Of a stretch of 64,000 bases of DNA, positions 12,590 through 24,091 are shown one piece after another; the stretch's first letter is position 1, and each line of letters starts with the position of its first letter. The stretch spans positions 8,542,620-8,606,619 of the forward strand of contig ML677328.1 of NCBI GenBank assembly GCA_007922305.1. The letters run 5' to 3'. The position numbers and the translations under genes were made by a program. Source of the DNA: Dermatemys mawii (taxonomy: Eukaryota > Chordata > Testudines > Dermatemydidae). Under the pieces are notes generated by a model, which did no database searches, had not been told where the DNA came from, and worked only from the letters and a program-made list of their open reading frames with translations.

Positions 12590-15500
12590 GGTGCCAGGTC
12601 TGGCTCCTTAATTACAGATCACTTGAGAGTTGCACTTCAAGCAGGGATTCAAGCTCTTAAGTATGGAGAATACAGCATAACCTCCCCCAAATTATAACAC
12701 TTACTCTTTGAGTACAGAATGAATGTTCTGATAATTTACTACTTCTGCACTCTCTCCCCTGGCTTCCTCACAGATTTCCTCGTCCCCATGTCCTCTCCAC
12801 ACATGACCACCCTCCCACTTCCCACAGTTCTGCTTTCAGGTAACAGAGATTTCTTTTATACACAAACTGTGGCCAGAATCTCAACTATAGCCCAGGAATA
12901 CAGCTTGGGAATGAAGGAGTACAAGGGTGGCATTTTTGTGCCTTTCCCAACCCTATGCCAGCAGGCTGCTGTAAGTTACAGTATCTTCCTATGGCCCCAA
13001 TCAATATCGAAAGGATATAGTTGGGATATCCTGATCTATGTTCCAGATAACCTATACAATGCCCATGAATAATGTGACCTACACAAACTCATAGTGATAA
13101 AAGATGTATATCCCTTCTGCCCTACTTCTTAGAAATAAAGAGAAAATACACAGTGCTTTAATGGAAAAGTTTTATCATTATGTGTTTTGGATCAGTGCAT
13201 TGCCAACAGGTGGGCAAAGCCCTGAGTGACTTTTGGAGATTATCCCAAATGAGGGCAAATGCAAACTTCATACCACTCCACTTAGTCAGGCATTTGGCAT
13301 AACTCTTAAATGTTACAGGAAAACAATCCTATGAACATTTTAGAGTAGACAATTAAGAATTTCATTGGGGACTATTTTTGTATCCCTCTACTTGCAAAGC
13401 CATGTGCCTTAATCATTATGAATCCAACAAGGCAAGATTTAGGAGGAGGACAGAAAGCTCCAAATGTGATCTAAAATGGCTTTTCTATACTTAGGAATGT
13501 CCCAAATTTAAAGTCTGATATCTTGGGCTAGAGTGAATGCCGGATCCTACTGAGAAACTGGAAACTTTTCCAGTGATACGTTCCTTTTTAAAAATTTCCA
13601 AAGTGAAAGATGATTTTGATCACCCAACTTAAGTCACTTTGCAGAAGTTCAATTTCACCTCCTGAAAATAAATTCCCTTTAAGGCATCTTAGCTGGCCAC
13701 CGAAAATCATTGGTCACTTTGGAAAATCTTGCCCCCTTGTTTTAGTCCTTCAGGGCCAAAAAATACCAGATTTTAATTGTGCCTTTTTGTTTTCCAGAAG
13801 TGTTGTCACTGGCCCAAGACTGAACCTGGCCAGTCTTGAGACTTTGTCAAGAAAAAATTGTGGGGCAAACTCTATGTTTAAGGAGAGCACAAGAAATATT
13901 TCTCTGATGGGTCTATTTTACTTAAAAGCAGCCAGAAGCTGGAATTGGGAGTTGGAATTTTAAAATGAGTTTCTGTGAAATTGTGTGCCTGTGTACATAT
14001 GTGCACGTGCTCTCTCTCAATACGTGTATATGAGTGAAACTTCAGTTTTTATAGGCCATTTATTTTTAAAATAGCAATCCAGTTGATTAGGTTCTGCAAA
14101 TTAATTAGCTCTGCAAAATTAATTTTTGTGGCTTCCTAACCTGGGTTAAGTTTTTGTGGCTTGGAAACAACAGAATATTTTAAAGCACTCGACCAAGCCT
14201 CTTTCAGTGGAATGTCTGAAATGAAATTACTGAATTAGGCTTTGAATTGAGATAGAATATATGTAGCCACCTTATAACTGTTAACCCTAAATATACGTTT
14301 TTAAAATGATAGTTATCAGGCACTTGAATTATTAAATCTAATATTGTAGATATAAGAATTGCTATTAAAATACTAATTAATTAGAACATTTATTGTGTTT
14401 AACTAGCATGCAATATGATAATAGAATGGCAATTTCAATGAATGCTCAATACGTTTTGTTACTCACATGGTGATGTTTTTAATAAATTTAAATAAAAATC
14501 CAATTGGGAAATCATAATTCTAATCAGTATCCTTTATTGAAATACTTGTTAGGATCAGACAATTATCAGCAATGAAGAAGAAAGATTCTATGCCAATTGC
14601 TCTTGGTAGAAAAGTAATATATTCCATACAAATTAAATGATGACATAAAAGCAGTATGCCCTCTCTGTGGAAATATCCTGAAAACAGACAACTGCACTCA
14701 GATACAGTTATCTTGAAAGTGAAGGCTGCAGTTCATCAGTGCTGTTAGACAGAGAGCTTTGCAGTGAAACTAGGTTAATCTCAGGATAATTACAGGTTAC
14801 CATCGTTACCCTCTGGGGTCTGTGGTGTTATAACTTCCATCATAACTTTCTCAGGAAGCTTTGCTGGCATTATACCCATCCATATACTGCTGTCATAAGA
14901 CAGAACAAAACAAGGCCATCAAGGCAGGTAAAATATGGCCTCACTTTTAACATACCTTTGTACTATAATAAGACACTGAGATGAAACGTGTATTTTGTGT
15001 GGGAGCATTGGAAGGACTAATTTACTTTCCTTCAAGGAAGTTCTACAAAAGAATGCAATTTATACACAACAGCTGCACTATGTCTCTGATATTCGCCATG
15101 CTCCTGAATTCATTCAGGAATAAATTATCATTACATAAACCCACTGGTATATCAGTATATTGATTTGCTTTACTAGATATGGTTGTTAACTTTACCTTTC
15201 AAGAGTCTCCGGAATCATAATTATGTTCCAGGAATACGGAGATGTGTTACAATCAACAACATTTCTAGCCTTATCGGTGGATGAAGGCTTTGTTCCCAAA
15301 TAATGAAAAGCAAGTGATTTTGATAACAGTCATCAACAGAAGATAGTGTCTTATTTGCAGTTTCCTCTGCAGTTACTTAATTAAAAATAAAGAAACACAG
15401 ACACTTATTTTTGTAAAACTCCATCTTCATGCTACACTAAGTATCTGTCTGTATGTGCACCACTGCCTTATACTGGCTGTCAGTTCTTTTCATATAAGTA

Positions 15501-15634
15501 TGACTGTGTGTCCCTCCTGCAGCCTCTCTACAGGTGAAATCCTAATAGTATAACAAGATTAAGTAGCTGTTGCATAGTTACTTCTTGTTTCATACAAGGG
15601 TCTGATCACGGAAACACACACAATTAAATTCACT

Positions 15635-15710
15635 CGCACAAGCAGTCCCATCGTCTTCAAATGGGAATGTTCACAAAAGAGTAAAGTTATTCACATGCAT
15701 GAAGCTTTGC
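15635..15710. repeat. Fragment of the palindromic 'agtcccat..atgggaatg' family
   Basis: Contains acaagcagtcccatcgtctt, caaatgggaatgttcac and agttattcacatgcatgaag, similar to the centre of the 33,641 type. Confidence 0.35.
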
Positions 15711-16116
15711 GGTTTGTCATTGATGATGATGTACATAAACGCTTCCAGGATTGGGGCCTACTGATCCAATCTACTGGCACTTGGCACATGAGTTTATTGG
15801 CTGAGGATCTTATCCAAAAGTAACTCAGACTACTACTAGATAATCTTGCAAACTTTTGTTCACTGAAGTCAATGAAACTACAGAAGTAAGGATTGACAGG
15901 ATTGTGTTGTATGCTGTTTATCCTGAGAACACAAATAAGCACATACATGTGTGACTCAAGAATGCATTTCACACCATTGCTTTGCTCTCTCTATGCTGCT
16001 TCCCTTCTCATCATCTAGAAGTGGACTAAAATTGACCAGATTCCTGCTTTTTGAACATCAATTATAATGTCTTGCTATCTAAAATAACTTAATAGAAATA
16101 CAAGAGTATGATTTCC

Positions 16117-16153
16117 AGTCACACCAGCCTATCAGTGGTAGGCTAGTGTGACT
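16117..16153. repeat. 15-bp inverted repeat (hairpin)
   Basis: Arms agtcacaccagccta and taggctagtgtgact pair with one mismatch around a 7-base loop. Flanking sequence (ccagtgaagttaactgagtc) resembles turtle palindromic repeats, so it may be the core of an old MITE. Confidence 0.7.
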
Positions 16154-18257
16154 CCAGTGAAGTTAACTGAGTCACATTGGCATGAAGTTCATGTAATGTA
16201 ATAGAGAATGGGGTCCTATGTGTTTCCATTTTAAGCAGCAGTCACCCTAGAACTTAGTGGTGTCACAATGGACACTGGAACTACGTAAAAACCAAAGTCT
16301 AGTTTATCAGAGCATGTAACAACCTGTGCTGTTTTCATAGGATTGTCTGGCATAGATAAAACAGCCTTTTTTGCATGTTAAAGTGAGGCATATGACAGCA
16401 AATACTATGGGATGTAAGCAGCTGAAAGTCATCAGGCAGCACCTTTATGGAGATTTTATAATCACAAGCTTACCTACTGTCATGTGCAATTTTATGAGAA
16501 TTTTACAGATGCGGGGGTGCGTGTGTGGGTGTACATGTACTTTCAGAAGAGGAAATACTGTCAGCCAGAACACGGATTTCTTTAGAACCATATTCTGTAG
16601 TTCACATTAATACTGTAAGGCCCTGTTTAAAAAGTTTGATTGTTTGACTGTCATTTGATATTACAAGGTGAGTTGAGATTTAAATAAACAATCACATTTT
16701 TTTAAAATTCATGACAAATAATGTCCGTAGAACACTGCACAGTCAGGCATATGCATGAAAAATTGATTTTGTACTGTAATAACACAGTCACAAATCAGAT
16801 GAACTTAACTTGTAATTTTGTGTTAAATACTTTTACAAAATAAATACTGACATATGACCCAGTTTTGCAGCTGCTCTATGTACAGAACTCATTAAAAGTA
16901 AATGGAAGTTCCATGTGCAGAGTAGCAGCAGAATCCGGGGGACGGGGCAGAAGAGGGAACAGGAGGAGGAATATATTTTTAATATTTTCCTCATTTAGGA
17001 AGCACATGATGGATGCATCAGGAAAATCCAATTCTACTTCTTATGTATTTATCAATTATTTTACTATCATATGTGCTTTTTTTATGAATATACTCTATTT
17101 TTCTCCAAAGTAGATTTAAACCTCCCACTTTTAATCAGTTAAAATCTCTTTCCTCTTTGGAACTTAACTAGATTTCTCTGTTACTTTAGCAGATGCAATG
17201 CACTTTTTTTTTTTCAAATTGGTTTAAGCAATGTTACATTTCATCTGTACTGAAGCAGATTACCTAACCCTTAGCTATGCAACAACTGGGATTTACTTTT
17301 CTAAACAGGAATTTTATTTTGGCAGAATCAGTTCTGCTTCATTTGTGATAGTCCCACTTAGATTTTTAAAGGCTGAAAACAAATGGAAATGGAACACCTG
17401 GTGGCTGTCATGTCAAAGTAATGTATTTCAGCCTATGGCATACTCCATACCTAGGGACTTTGTGCATAATGACATGAGGACTGTTCTGATTCCAGCTGTC
17501 TCTTCCCACAAGAGCCTTGCAACATTCTGTATTTCATAATTAGATATTAGTATCTGACAATGTTTTTATTTTATTAGACTGAGCTGGATCTTCTTCAGAC
17601 AAGTAGAGCATAGCACCATCAATAATCCAGGACTGGTAAACCTCATGAAGTTGGATGGTTCTCTAACTCCTAACTACTTTGTGTGTTCACATGATCCTCA
17701 AATAACTTTATGAAAATGTATCCCCGCCCCAACGTAAAACAATTTTTGCTTGTGGAGAAATTCAGTTTTGAACTGGGGGGAGGCAGACTTAAAGACAAAC
17801 CTGTGCTATGTCTTAGAAATAGAAGAACAGTCCCTCGCAAAAGCTAGTCTGTCACAAATAGGTGTCTTATATAAACAATAATGTATACACCATATTTATT
17901 TTTGTCATCAGAATTTTTCTCTTCTCTCCTTTCTCCCTTTGTCCATTACCTACCCCATTATTTCCCCCTGGATTTTCTATCTGCCCCTTTTCCCCCTCAG
18001 GGTACATCTTCACTGTAGTGTTATCTTGAGTGATTGCCACCCAAATTAGCTTAGCTTAGATGAGAGCAATCACACTTGATTTACTGTGTCTCATTGGTGC
18101 TACACTCACCTGTGTGTAACACTAGAATTTCTGGCAGCAAATTCCATGGTTCTTTGTGCTGCAGTAAGCCAAACTGCTCTATTGTTCTTTCCTGGTTACA
18201 TGTGGGAGAACTTGTCTGTCCTTACGGGAAGGTATTTGAAGGACTATCAGCACTTGA

Positions 18258-18372
18258 ATATCAGAGGGATAGCTGTGTTAGTCTGGATCTGCAAAAGCGA
18301 CAGAGTCCTGTAGCACCTTATAGACTAACAGATTTTAGGGATCATGAGCTTTCGTGGGCTAAGACCCACTTC
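18258..18372 (-). mobile_element. Short retroelement (turtle SINE-like / Penelope-tail-like) with 12-bp target duplication
   Basis: A 115-bp insertion is flanked by the perfect direct repeat atcagcacttga (18,246-18,257 and 18,373-18,384). The body has gttagtctggatctgcaaaa, ccttatagactaaca and ctttcgtgggctaagacccac, an arrangement very common in turtle DNA. On the minus strand it begins with a hammerhead-like core and ends near ctatccctctgata. The target duplication indicates target-primed reverse transcription. Calling it a SINE or a Penelope-type tail is inference, because no open reading frame is present. Confidence 0.7.
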
Positions 18373-18377
18373 ATCAG
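18340..18377 (-). ncRNA. Hammerhead-ribozyme-like core motif
   Basis: Read on the minus strand from 18,377: CTGATGA, one extra A, stem GTGGG/CCCAC closed by TCTTAG, then GAAA, then GC-tcat-GA followed by TC. CUGAnGA, helix II and GAAA are the conserved hammerhead catalytic core, and TC would be the UH cleavage site. Weak points are the extra A before helix II, a one-base-pair helix III and no visible helix I. The first CTG bases lie in the 3' target duplication. Activity of this copy is doubtful. Confidence 0.4.
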
Positions 18378-18564
18378 CACTTGAGTGATTTAGCCTGAGT
18401 CCTCACTGCAAAGCAGCAGGGTCTCCTACCTGAGTGAAAGCTTCACTTTAGTTTTAGTTCACAGTCCCACTCACTCAAATTGAAAGCATCACCAAACTCA
18501 GATAAGAGGGCTGTCTGTGTGGAAGGGAGGGCAATTGGGGCAACATCCAAGTAAGAGCCTGAAG

Positions 18565-18715
18565 GCTCGTCTGCACTTGAAATGTTACAGCAGCATAGCT
18601 CCAACTGCCATTGTAGCACTTCAGCGTAGACACAACCCAAACCGACAGGAGGGTTTCTCCCTTTGGCGTAGCTAATCCACCTCCTCGAGAGAAGGTAGCT
18701 CGGTTAATGGAAGAA
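18565..18715. repeat. Truncated turtle MITE of the 'gtctacacttgaaatg' type
   Basis: It starts ctcgtctgcacttgaaatgt, then has cttcagcgtagac, a gagggtttctccctttggcg segment and aatccacctcctcgagag. From memory this order matches a common turtle MITE whose full form continues to a second gtctacac terminus. That terminus is not present here. Confidence 0.5.
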
Positions 18716-20699
18716 TTCATACCACCAATACATAGACATCTACCACTTGAACTAAAAGAGGAGGTCCATTATCTGGTACTTATAGAAGACTGTTATCCTT
18801 TGTATGGACTGGTCACTAGAGAAGTATATGACCCTTGCAAATATGTTACATTATGTTATATTTATTTCCTAAAAGCCAAATTTTGGGGCCTTATTCATGG
18901 AAAAAGCCTTCCTGTTTTTATTCTTAGTTCAACTGAGTAAGGAATGAGAAATGCGCAGGATTTGGCCCTAGTTGTCTGTAAAACACATCCTGCACATCGA
19001 CATAATCACTTTACTGATGTCAAAAGACTTCGTCACAGTCTATACAAGAAACTGCAGACACAGTTGGAGTTGATTTCTCTCAGCTACGAGACTAATACCA
19101 CTGCAGTGAAAATCACTTCAGTAAATGCGAGGCTTTAAAAAAAAGAAATCTTTTTTGTAAGACTCTTATTAAAAGGGCATGAAAGCAATGAACGGAACAC
19201 AGCATTTCTAAAACAGGTGATATAACTGCTTTTAAAAGGAAATGCTGAGAGTCAGACCCTTAATTTCCTTAGCCGCTTTCTTCCACTTCTTCCTTACAGC
19301 TACATTTCTGGTCACTTAGTCCTTTCTTCCAACCCTAATTAGATCATTCACTGTGACAATCACACAAGTGGATGCCCCACAGGCTGCTGTAAGGACTCCG
19401 TTAGGTTGGCATACACATTAATGGGAGGATAAATGAGTGGTATCTTCCCTATATTTTCCCACTTCGCTTGCCCTAAATCCATTTTTGCTAATACTTGCAT
19501 CAATTTTGAAAATTTAGGGTTAGGGTTACTAGGGAATCCTGTTCAATGGCACTATTCAGAGGATGGGAAAGTCCATATTGCTTCATAGAATTACAACTCT
19601 TAGCAAGGCCTTTTGCCTGGTTATTTACAATTGCACAGCAACTTGTTGCCACAGGACTGCATGATAGCTTTGAAATTGTACTGTTTCACAAGAAAGGTGG
19701 TGTCAAGTTCACTGAATTGAAAACATTCAGTTTTTAATATTTTTTAGGAAAGTAATGGAATTGATAGTAGATTATAAAGTAAGATTCTAGCGTTATATTT
19801 TCTCTAAATAAATGGTTTGTGAAGTGCTCTTTCTAGAGCGAGAGGAATGTGAACCAAATAACCGCTACATGCAAAGCTGATATCTGTCACTTGGTGAATG
19901 AAATTTATGGGAATTGAAAAAGCAATATATTGTTGAGGAAAAATGAACACTTTTTATTAGTGTTTGACTCTCTGTGCCTCTGGTAACAGTGTTGCAGGAT
20001 TTCTCGCTAAACCGTGAAAACAAATTTGTAGGGCACTGGTGTACAGTAAGTGATGATCCATAGACTTAGAAAACACTAGGACATTGAGCAAAAACGAACA
20101 GAACGCACACCTTAGTAGTGAAGACTGTTGGAATATGTCATGAAATGTCCACAACTGCATTCATTCACCAGAGTCTTAAGATACATGTGGAATTATCCCT
20201 CAAGTATTTTTTAGTTTTGTATAACCTCTTAGATACAACAGCTTCTCAATTTTTTGTAACTGCCCCCACTAAATAAAATTAATTCAAATTCCTTTTATTC
20301 AGTATTCAAACAGTAAAACCAACCTCTAACAAAGTTTAATTGTAAGTAGAGTGTCACAGTCTAGAATTTAATGCCCACCGTCTTGCACCTTGGGTCATCA
20401 TTTCCACCTCTAAAAAATGACTGCAGAACAGGGGTAAAATTCCACTAAATAAGAATTTCCCACAAATTTTACATCAACTTTGCACAGTGGTAAATAACTA
20501 GATGACACTGAAGAATCAGACCTCAAAGCTCTTGTTGTCTCAAACACTCTCAGACTCAAGACTGTTTAATCAAAGACCAATCACTACCTAAGGTCATCTT
20601 TGTTCCCATTCGGTCTGTCGCTGATGCTTGTCACCTTTTGCTTTGGTATTTCTCTCTTGCTGTGATGTTAATGTAATTAATTACATTTATCTAACAAAA
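18716..20699. other. No gene recognised
   Basis: Unique AT-rich sequence between the MITE fragment and the LINE tail. It contains two TTAGGG units at 19,514-19,525 only. Confidence 0.6.
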
Positions 20700-20964
20700 T
20701 AAAAAAAAATAAATGGGTTATTCCCATTTACAGCTGTCTGTGAAATTCAACTGTTCATTTTGCAATGTTTTCCTACACTACATATTCTTTTATTAACCGG
20801 AGCAATTTTTGCCGTCTTTTGTCTCGTGTCTCCCAACTGCTTTCCAGGTTCACTGGCTAGGGAAGGTTAACGAATGGTAATCTTTCCCTTTAAAATGTTA
20901 CTTCATTTATTTTGTCTAATATTTCCTCATCAGCTTCTTTCACATGGTAACTTGAAAAGCAACA
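20700..20964 (-). other. Probable 3' untranslated tail of the minus-strand LINE
   Basis: AT-rich sequence follows the LINE stop codon on the minus strand. It includes AATAAA-like motifs and ends near the poly-A/T-rich aaaaaaaaataaa tract at 20,698-20,713. The exact end of the element cannot be fixed. Confidence 0.3.
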
Positions 20965-22617
20965 TTAGAGGACAATGTACAGTTTTATCTTCCACTTTAT
21001 GGCATCCAGTGACCTGGAATGAATCAAGGCTGTCCCTCTGGAGAAGGACCTGATAGGAGATCAATTCACTAGATGTTCCAGGGTTTGGCTGTCTTCTCCA
21101 CGTTCACAGATCAACTCCACATCATCTATTTTCCATTTGTGTAGAAGTAATTGCAATGCCAGTGTGAGGCACTGTGATCCATATATTATGTGGCATGGTG
21201 AAGTCAGATTAGTGTGTAAGGTCTGTGATCAGATCCTGATTCTTGACTCCACTATTTTCCCACAGCCTCTGTCACTTGTTTTTTGGTGACAGTCCCAAGG
21301 TTTTGAGAGTTTTTGCTGCTAAGCAGAAAGGGCTCCTCAACTTAAGGTACCATCTAGGGACAATGTGGAGATCTTTGCAGATGGGTGAGTCTAAATTCAC
21401 CACTGTGAGGTCTTACTGTTTTATGGCTGCTACAGAGGGATGGTGGTGAGATATGAATGAGTATAGAAGCCTAACTGTTGGTGTTGACTTCAGAATACCT
21501 GCGACAATTCTCATAGCAGCATTCAATTGCACGTCACAAGCTTTGTATGTATGCTATCTGCACCTGCTGGCTTGCGATATTGAGCTGTGAGAAGATGAAG
21601 GACAAAATGGCTGTCCACAAAGTGTGACTGCTCCCCAGCTGGTCCTGGCTAGTTGGTGGATTATGTTGTACCTAGCCTTTATCTTGGCAGCAACGTTCAT
21701 CAGATATGGGCAGTATGTGAGATTATGATCCAAAACCACCCCAAGATATTTTGGGAAATCCTCATATCTGAATTTGGAATATCAGAAAGTAGGTTTCACT
21801 TGCCTCTTTGCATATTACTCATGTGGAATACAGAGACAGCTGGTTTTTAAACGTTTGAGCAAAATTGTCATAAATAGTAGTGCTCCTCCAGTTCTTTCAG
21901 AACTTCCGTGAGGATGCATCCAGCTTTGCTGAAGGTGATCACTTGGATGGCTTGTGTGAGATCATCCTTATATCCAAATTTTCAAGACTGGGTCGATGGC
22001 AAGTCACTGTTGGAGCCTGTTGTTCCCTTGGATATGTGCAATTTGTGATTGGTGAGCACAACTGTCATCAGGTGCAGTGTTGTTCTGCAACACATTTTTC
22101 ACGCTTTCAGAAGCAGGCTATCTGGCCAACCCATGCCATATTCTGAAGACAGGTCCACAAAGGCTACTGTTTTGAACCCATACTAATAGCCAGTTTTGAT
22201 TATGTCATCAGAACAATTACCCGATCACAAGTGCTTAGTCCTGATCTAATCTAAACCCAGATTGCTCTTCAGGGATGGAGCCCATAAAAATGGGTTTAAG
22301 TCTCTGGAATGGCATCTCTTCCAAGAAATTGGAAAATATACATAGTCAATGATCTCCAGTTGGTAGCTCTGCAGCTACATTTTCCAGTTTCAGGATGGAA
22401 GTGATCTTTATTAGTTGTCATATATGGTGGGATTGGCCAAGAGCATGCACATTGCTAAAGAATCATATCAGCCAGTCACAACCATGCGAACTTAGATTTT
22501 TCAGAAATTCTGTTCTGTTCTGCCATCTGAGTTTACAGTGTTGGCCAAGTTTGAGGAGTCTTATGACCCTGTCCACTTCTTCTCTAGTGAATGGCCTTGA
22601 CTGCTGGCAGTCAAACA
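20965..22617 (-). mobile_element. Decayed non-LTR retrotransposon (LINE) reverse transcriptase, 5'-truncated
   Basis: The minus strand encodes recognisable blocks in order, with frameshifts and stops between them. Near 22,600-22,470 is PFTREEVDRVIRLLKLG...EFLKNL, the start of a LINE reverse transcriptase. About 22,250-22,110 holds EEQSGFR and then FVDLSSEYGMGW, the palm motif that normally reads FhDLsaAYDtvW. At 21,739-21,590 is VVLDHNLTYCPYLMNVAAKIKARYN, the post-RT thumb region. At about 21,150-20,967 is HKWKIDDVELICERG plus QTLEHLVN, the Cys/His segment of the C-terminus, ending ...WKIKLYIVL-stop at 20,965. The order and spacing match jockey/I-like LINEs, but I do not assign a clade. The stretch is old and non-functional. 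Its 5' side stops where the Harbinger CT tract begins. Confidence 0.75.
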
Positions 22618-22629
22618 AGGAGAGAGAAA

Positions 22630-22716
22630 AGATCTTTCTTCGCTTTCCTTTTATGACTTTCTTTCTTTCTTCGCTTTTCCTTTTCTTTCTTTCTTCGCTT
22701 TTCCTTTTATGACTTA
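22630..22716 (+). repeat. CT-rich tandem repeat forming the intron end before the transposase exon
   Basis: Three imperfect units of 24-31 bases share the core ttcttcgcttttcctttt. Units 1 and 3 continue with atgactt and unit 2 lacks it. The last unit ends in cttag, directly before the open transposase exon, so the tract acts as a polypyrimidine tract plus acceptor. It also marks the boundary with the LINE on its left. Confidence 0.7.
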
Positions 22717-23874
22717 GGTGACAGTGATGGGTCTGAAGACGAGATTGAAGCGGTGAATGCATTTGACACGAAGCTTCTTGTGTCATTAATGGACATGCTC
22801 ACGGCCGTGGAACGCCGCTTCTGGGCACGGGAAACGAGTACTGAGTGGTGGGATCGCATCGTCATGCAAGTCTGGGATGACAAGCAGTGGCTGCAAAACT
22901 TTTGCATGAGAAAAGCCACTTTCATGGGACTGTGTGCTCAACTCACCCCCGCCCTGCGGCACAAGGACACCAGACTGAGAGCAGCCCTCCCGGTGGAGAA
23001 GCAGGTGGCTATCGCGATCTGGAAGCTGGCCACCCCAGACAGCTACCGATTGGTGGCCAACCACTTTCGGGTGGGAAAGTCAACCATTGGAGTTGTGCTG
23101 ATGCAAGTGTGCAGGGCCATTAATCGCATCCTGCTACGAAAAATCATGACTCTGAGTAACGTGCATGACATCGTGGCTGGCTTTGAAGAAATGGGTTTCC
23201 CTAACTGTGGAGGGGCGACAGATGAGACCCACATATCTATTCTGGCACCCGACCACCTAGCAGATGAGTACATTAACCGAAAGGGGTACTTCTCCATAGT
23301 TCTCCAGGCGCTTGTGGATCACCGTGGGCGTTTTACTGACATTAACGCGGGCTGGTCTGGAAAGGTGCATGACGCACGCATCTTTCGCAACACCGGCCTG
23401 TTCAAGAAGCTGCAAGCCAGGACATTTTTCCCAGACTAGAGGATCCCCGTGGGGGAAGTCGAAATGCCCATCGTGATTCTTGGCGACCCTGCTTACCCTT
23501 TAATGCCCTGGCTCATGAAACTCTACACAGGGAGCCTGGACAGCAGCCAGGAAAAGTTCAACTACAGGCTTAGCCGGTGTCGAATGACTGTGGAGTGTGC
23601 TTTTGGGCGTCTCAAAGTGCACTGGTGCTGTCTTTATGGGAAGCTAGACTTGGCTGAGGGAAGTATCTGCGCGGTTATTTCCGCATGCTGTGCCATACAT
23701 AATCTTTGTGAGCGGAAGGGCGAAGGCTTCACTCAAGCATGGTCCTCGGAGGTTCAGCACCTGGAGGCCACATATGCACAGGCAGAGAGCAGGGCTCTTA
23801 GAAGGGCCCAGCGCGAGGCTGTTAGGATCAGGGATGCCTCGAGGGAGCATTTTGAGGCTGAAAGCCAGTTCTAA
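22717..23874 (+). pseudogene. Harbinger transposase (HARBI1-like, DDE_Tnp_4), one in-frame stop
   Basis: This was a nuclear endonuclease that cuts and pastes Harbinger DNA at 3-bp TWA targets. The exon is open from a probable splice acceptor (cttag|gt at 22,716/22,717), and the first exon is absent. Residues here are numbered from codon 22,753. Residues 80-125 form a helix-turn-helix (about VEKQVAIAIWKLA to GKSTIGVVLM). The first catalytic Asp is D157 in GATDETH, followed by the GWSGKVHDARIF block at 200-211. The second Asp is D245 in GDPAYPL and the Glu is E281 in VECAFGRLK, 36 residues later. All three catalytic residues are kept. Codon 229 (23,437-23,439) is TAG, probably CAG mutated by one C-to-T change, and the same frame continues to TAA at 23,872-23,874. 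A signal AATAAA lies at 23,962. The only visible damage is this nonsense codon, the lost first exon and a few substitutions such as WSG where WPG is usual. Confidence 0.9.
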
Positions 23875-23961
23875 CAGGAAGTGCAGAGGGAGGGAGGGTG
23901 CAATCTTTTAATACGAAAAGGCATTTGCTTTTCTGTAGCCATTAATAATTTACGTACACTG

Positions 23962-24001
23962 AATAAAGAAATCCATTTATTAAAAAGACAATTCATTTAT
24001 T
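23962..24001. promoter_or_regulatory. Convergent polyadenylation signals of the two Harbinger genes
   Basis: AATAAA on the plus strand at 23,962-23,967 is 88 bases after the transposase stop. On the minus strand AATAAA occurs at 24,001-23,996 and at 23,981-23,976, about 90-110 bases after the Myb-like gene stop. Cleavage 10-30 bases past each signal would make the two 3' ends overlap. Confidence 0.6.
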
Positions 24002-24091
24002 CAACAGCTACTTCAGTTGCTGAAAGAAAAGGTTATGATGCATGTGTGAGGGAAGCGGGGGGGAGGTGCAATTGGATTGGGATGGGGTCAG

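Larger units (their letters stand above)
12590..18002. other. No gene recognised
   Basis: Mostly unique AT-rich sequence. Two open frames of 117 codons (12,719-13,072 and 13,610-13,963, plus) lack domains. The hairpin at 16,117 and the palindromic fragment at 15,635 are listed separately. Confidence 0.6.
18003..18564. repeat. Possible older MITE interrupted by the short retroelement
   Basis: The segment begins gggtacatcttcactgtagt, typical of turtle MITE termini, and resumes after the insertion at 18,258-18,384 with cctgagtcctcactgcaaag. No clean opposite terminus was found. The identity rests on the terminal sequence only. Confidence 0.3.

Noticed and set aside
12719..13963. Two 117-codon plus-strand frames as possible host exons
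   Set aside because: No domain, no splice-site support and no codon pattern that I can defend.
19514..19528. Two TTAGGG units, a possible interstitial telomere repeat
   Set aside because: Only two and a half units, which is easily chance in this composition.
22000..22720. Search for a Harbinger left terminus matching ggccttggttacactgg
   Set aside because: No such sequence was found, so the element is annotated as left-truncated.
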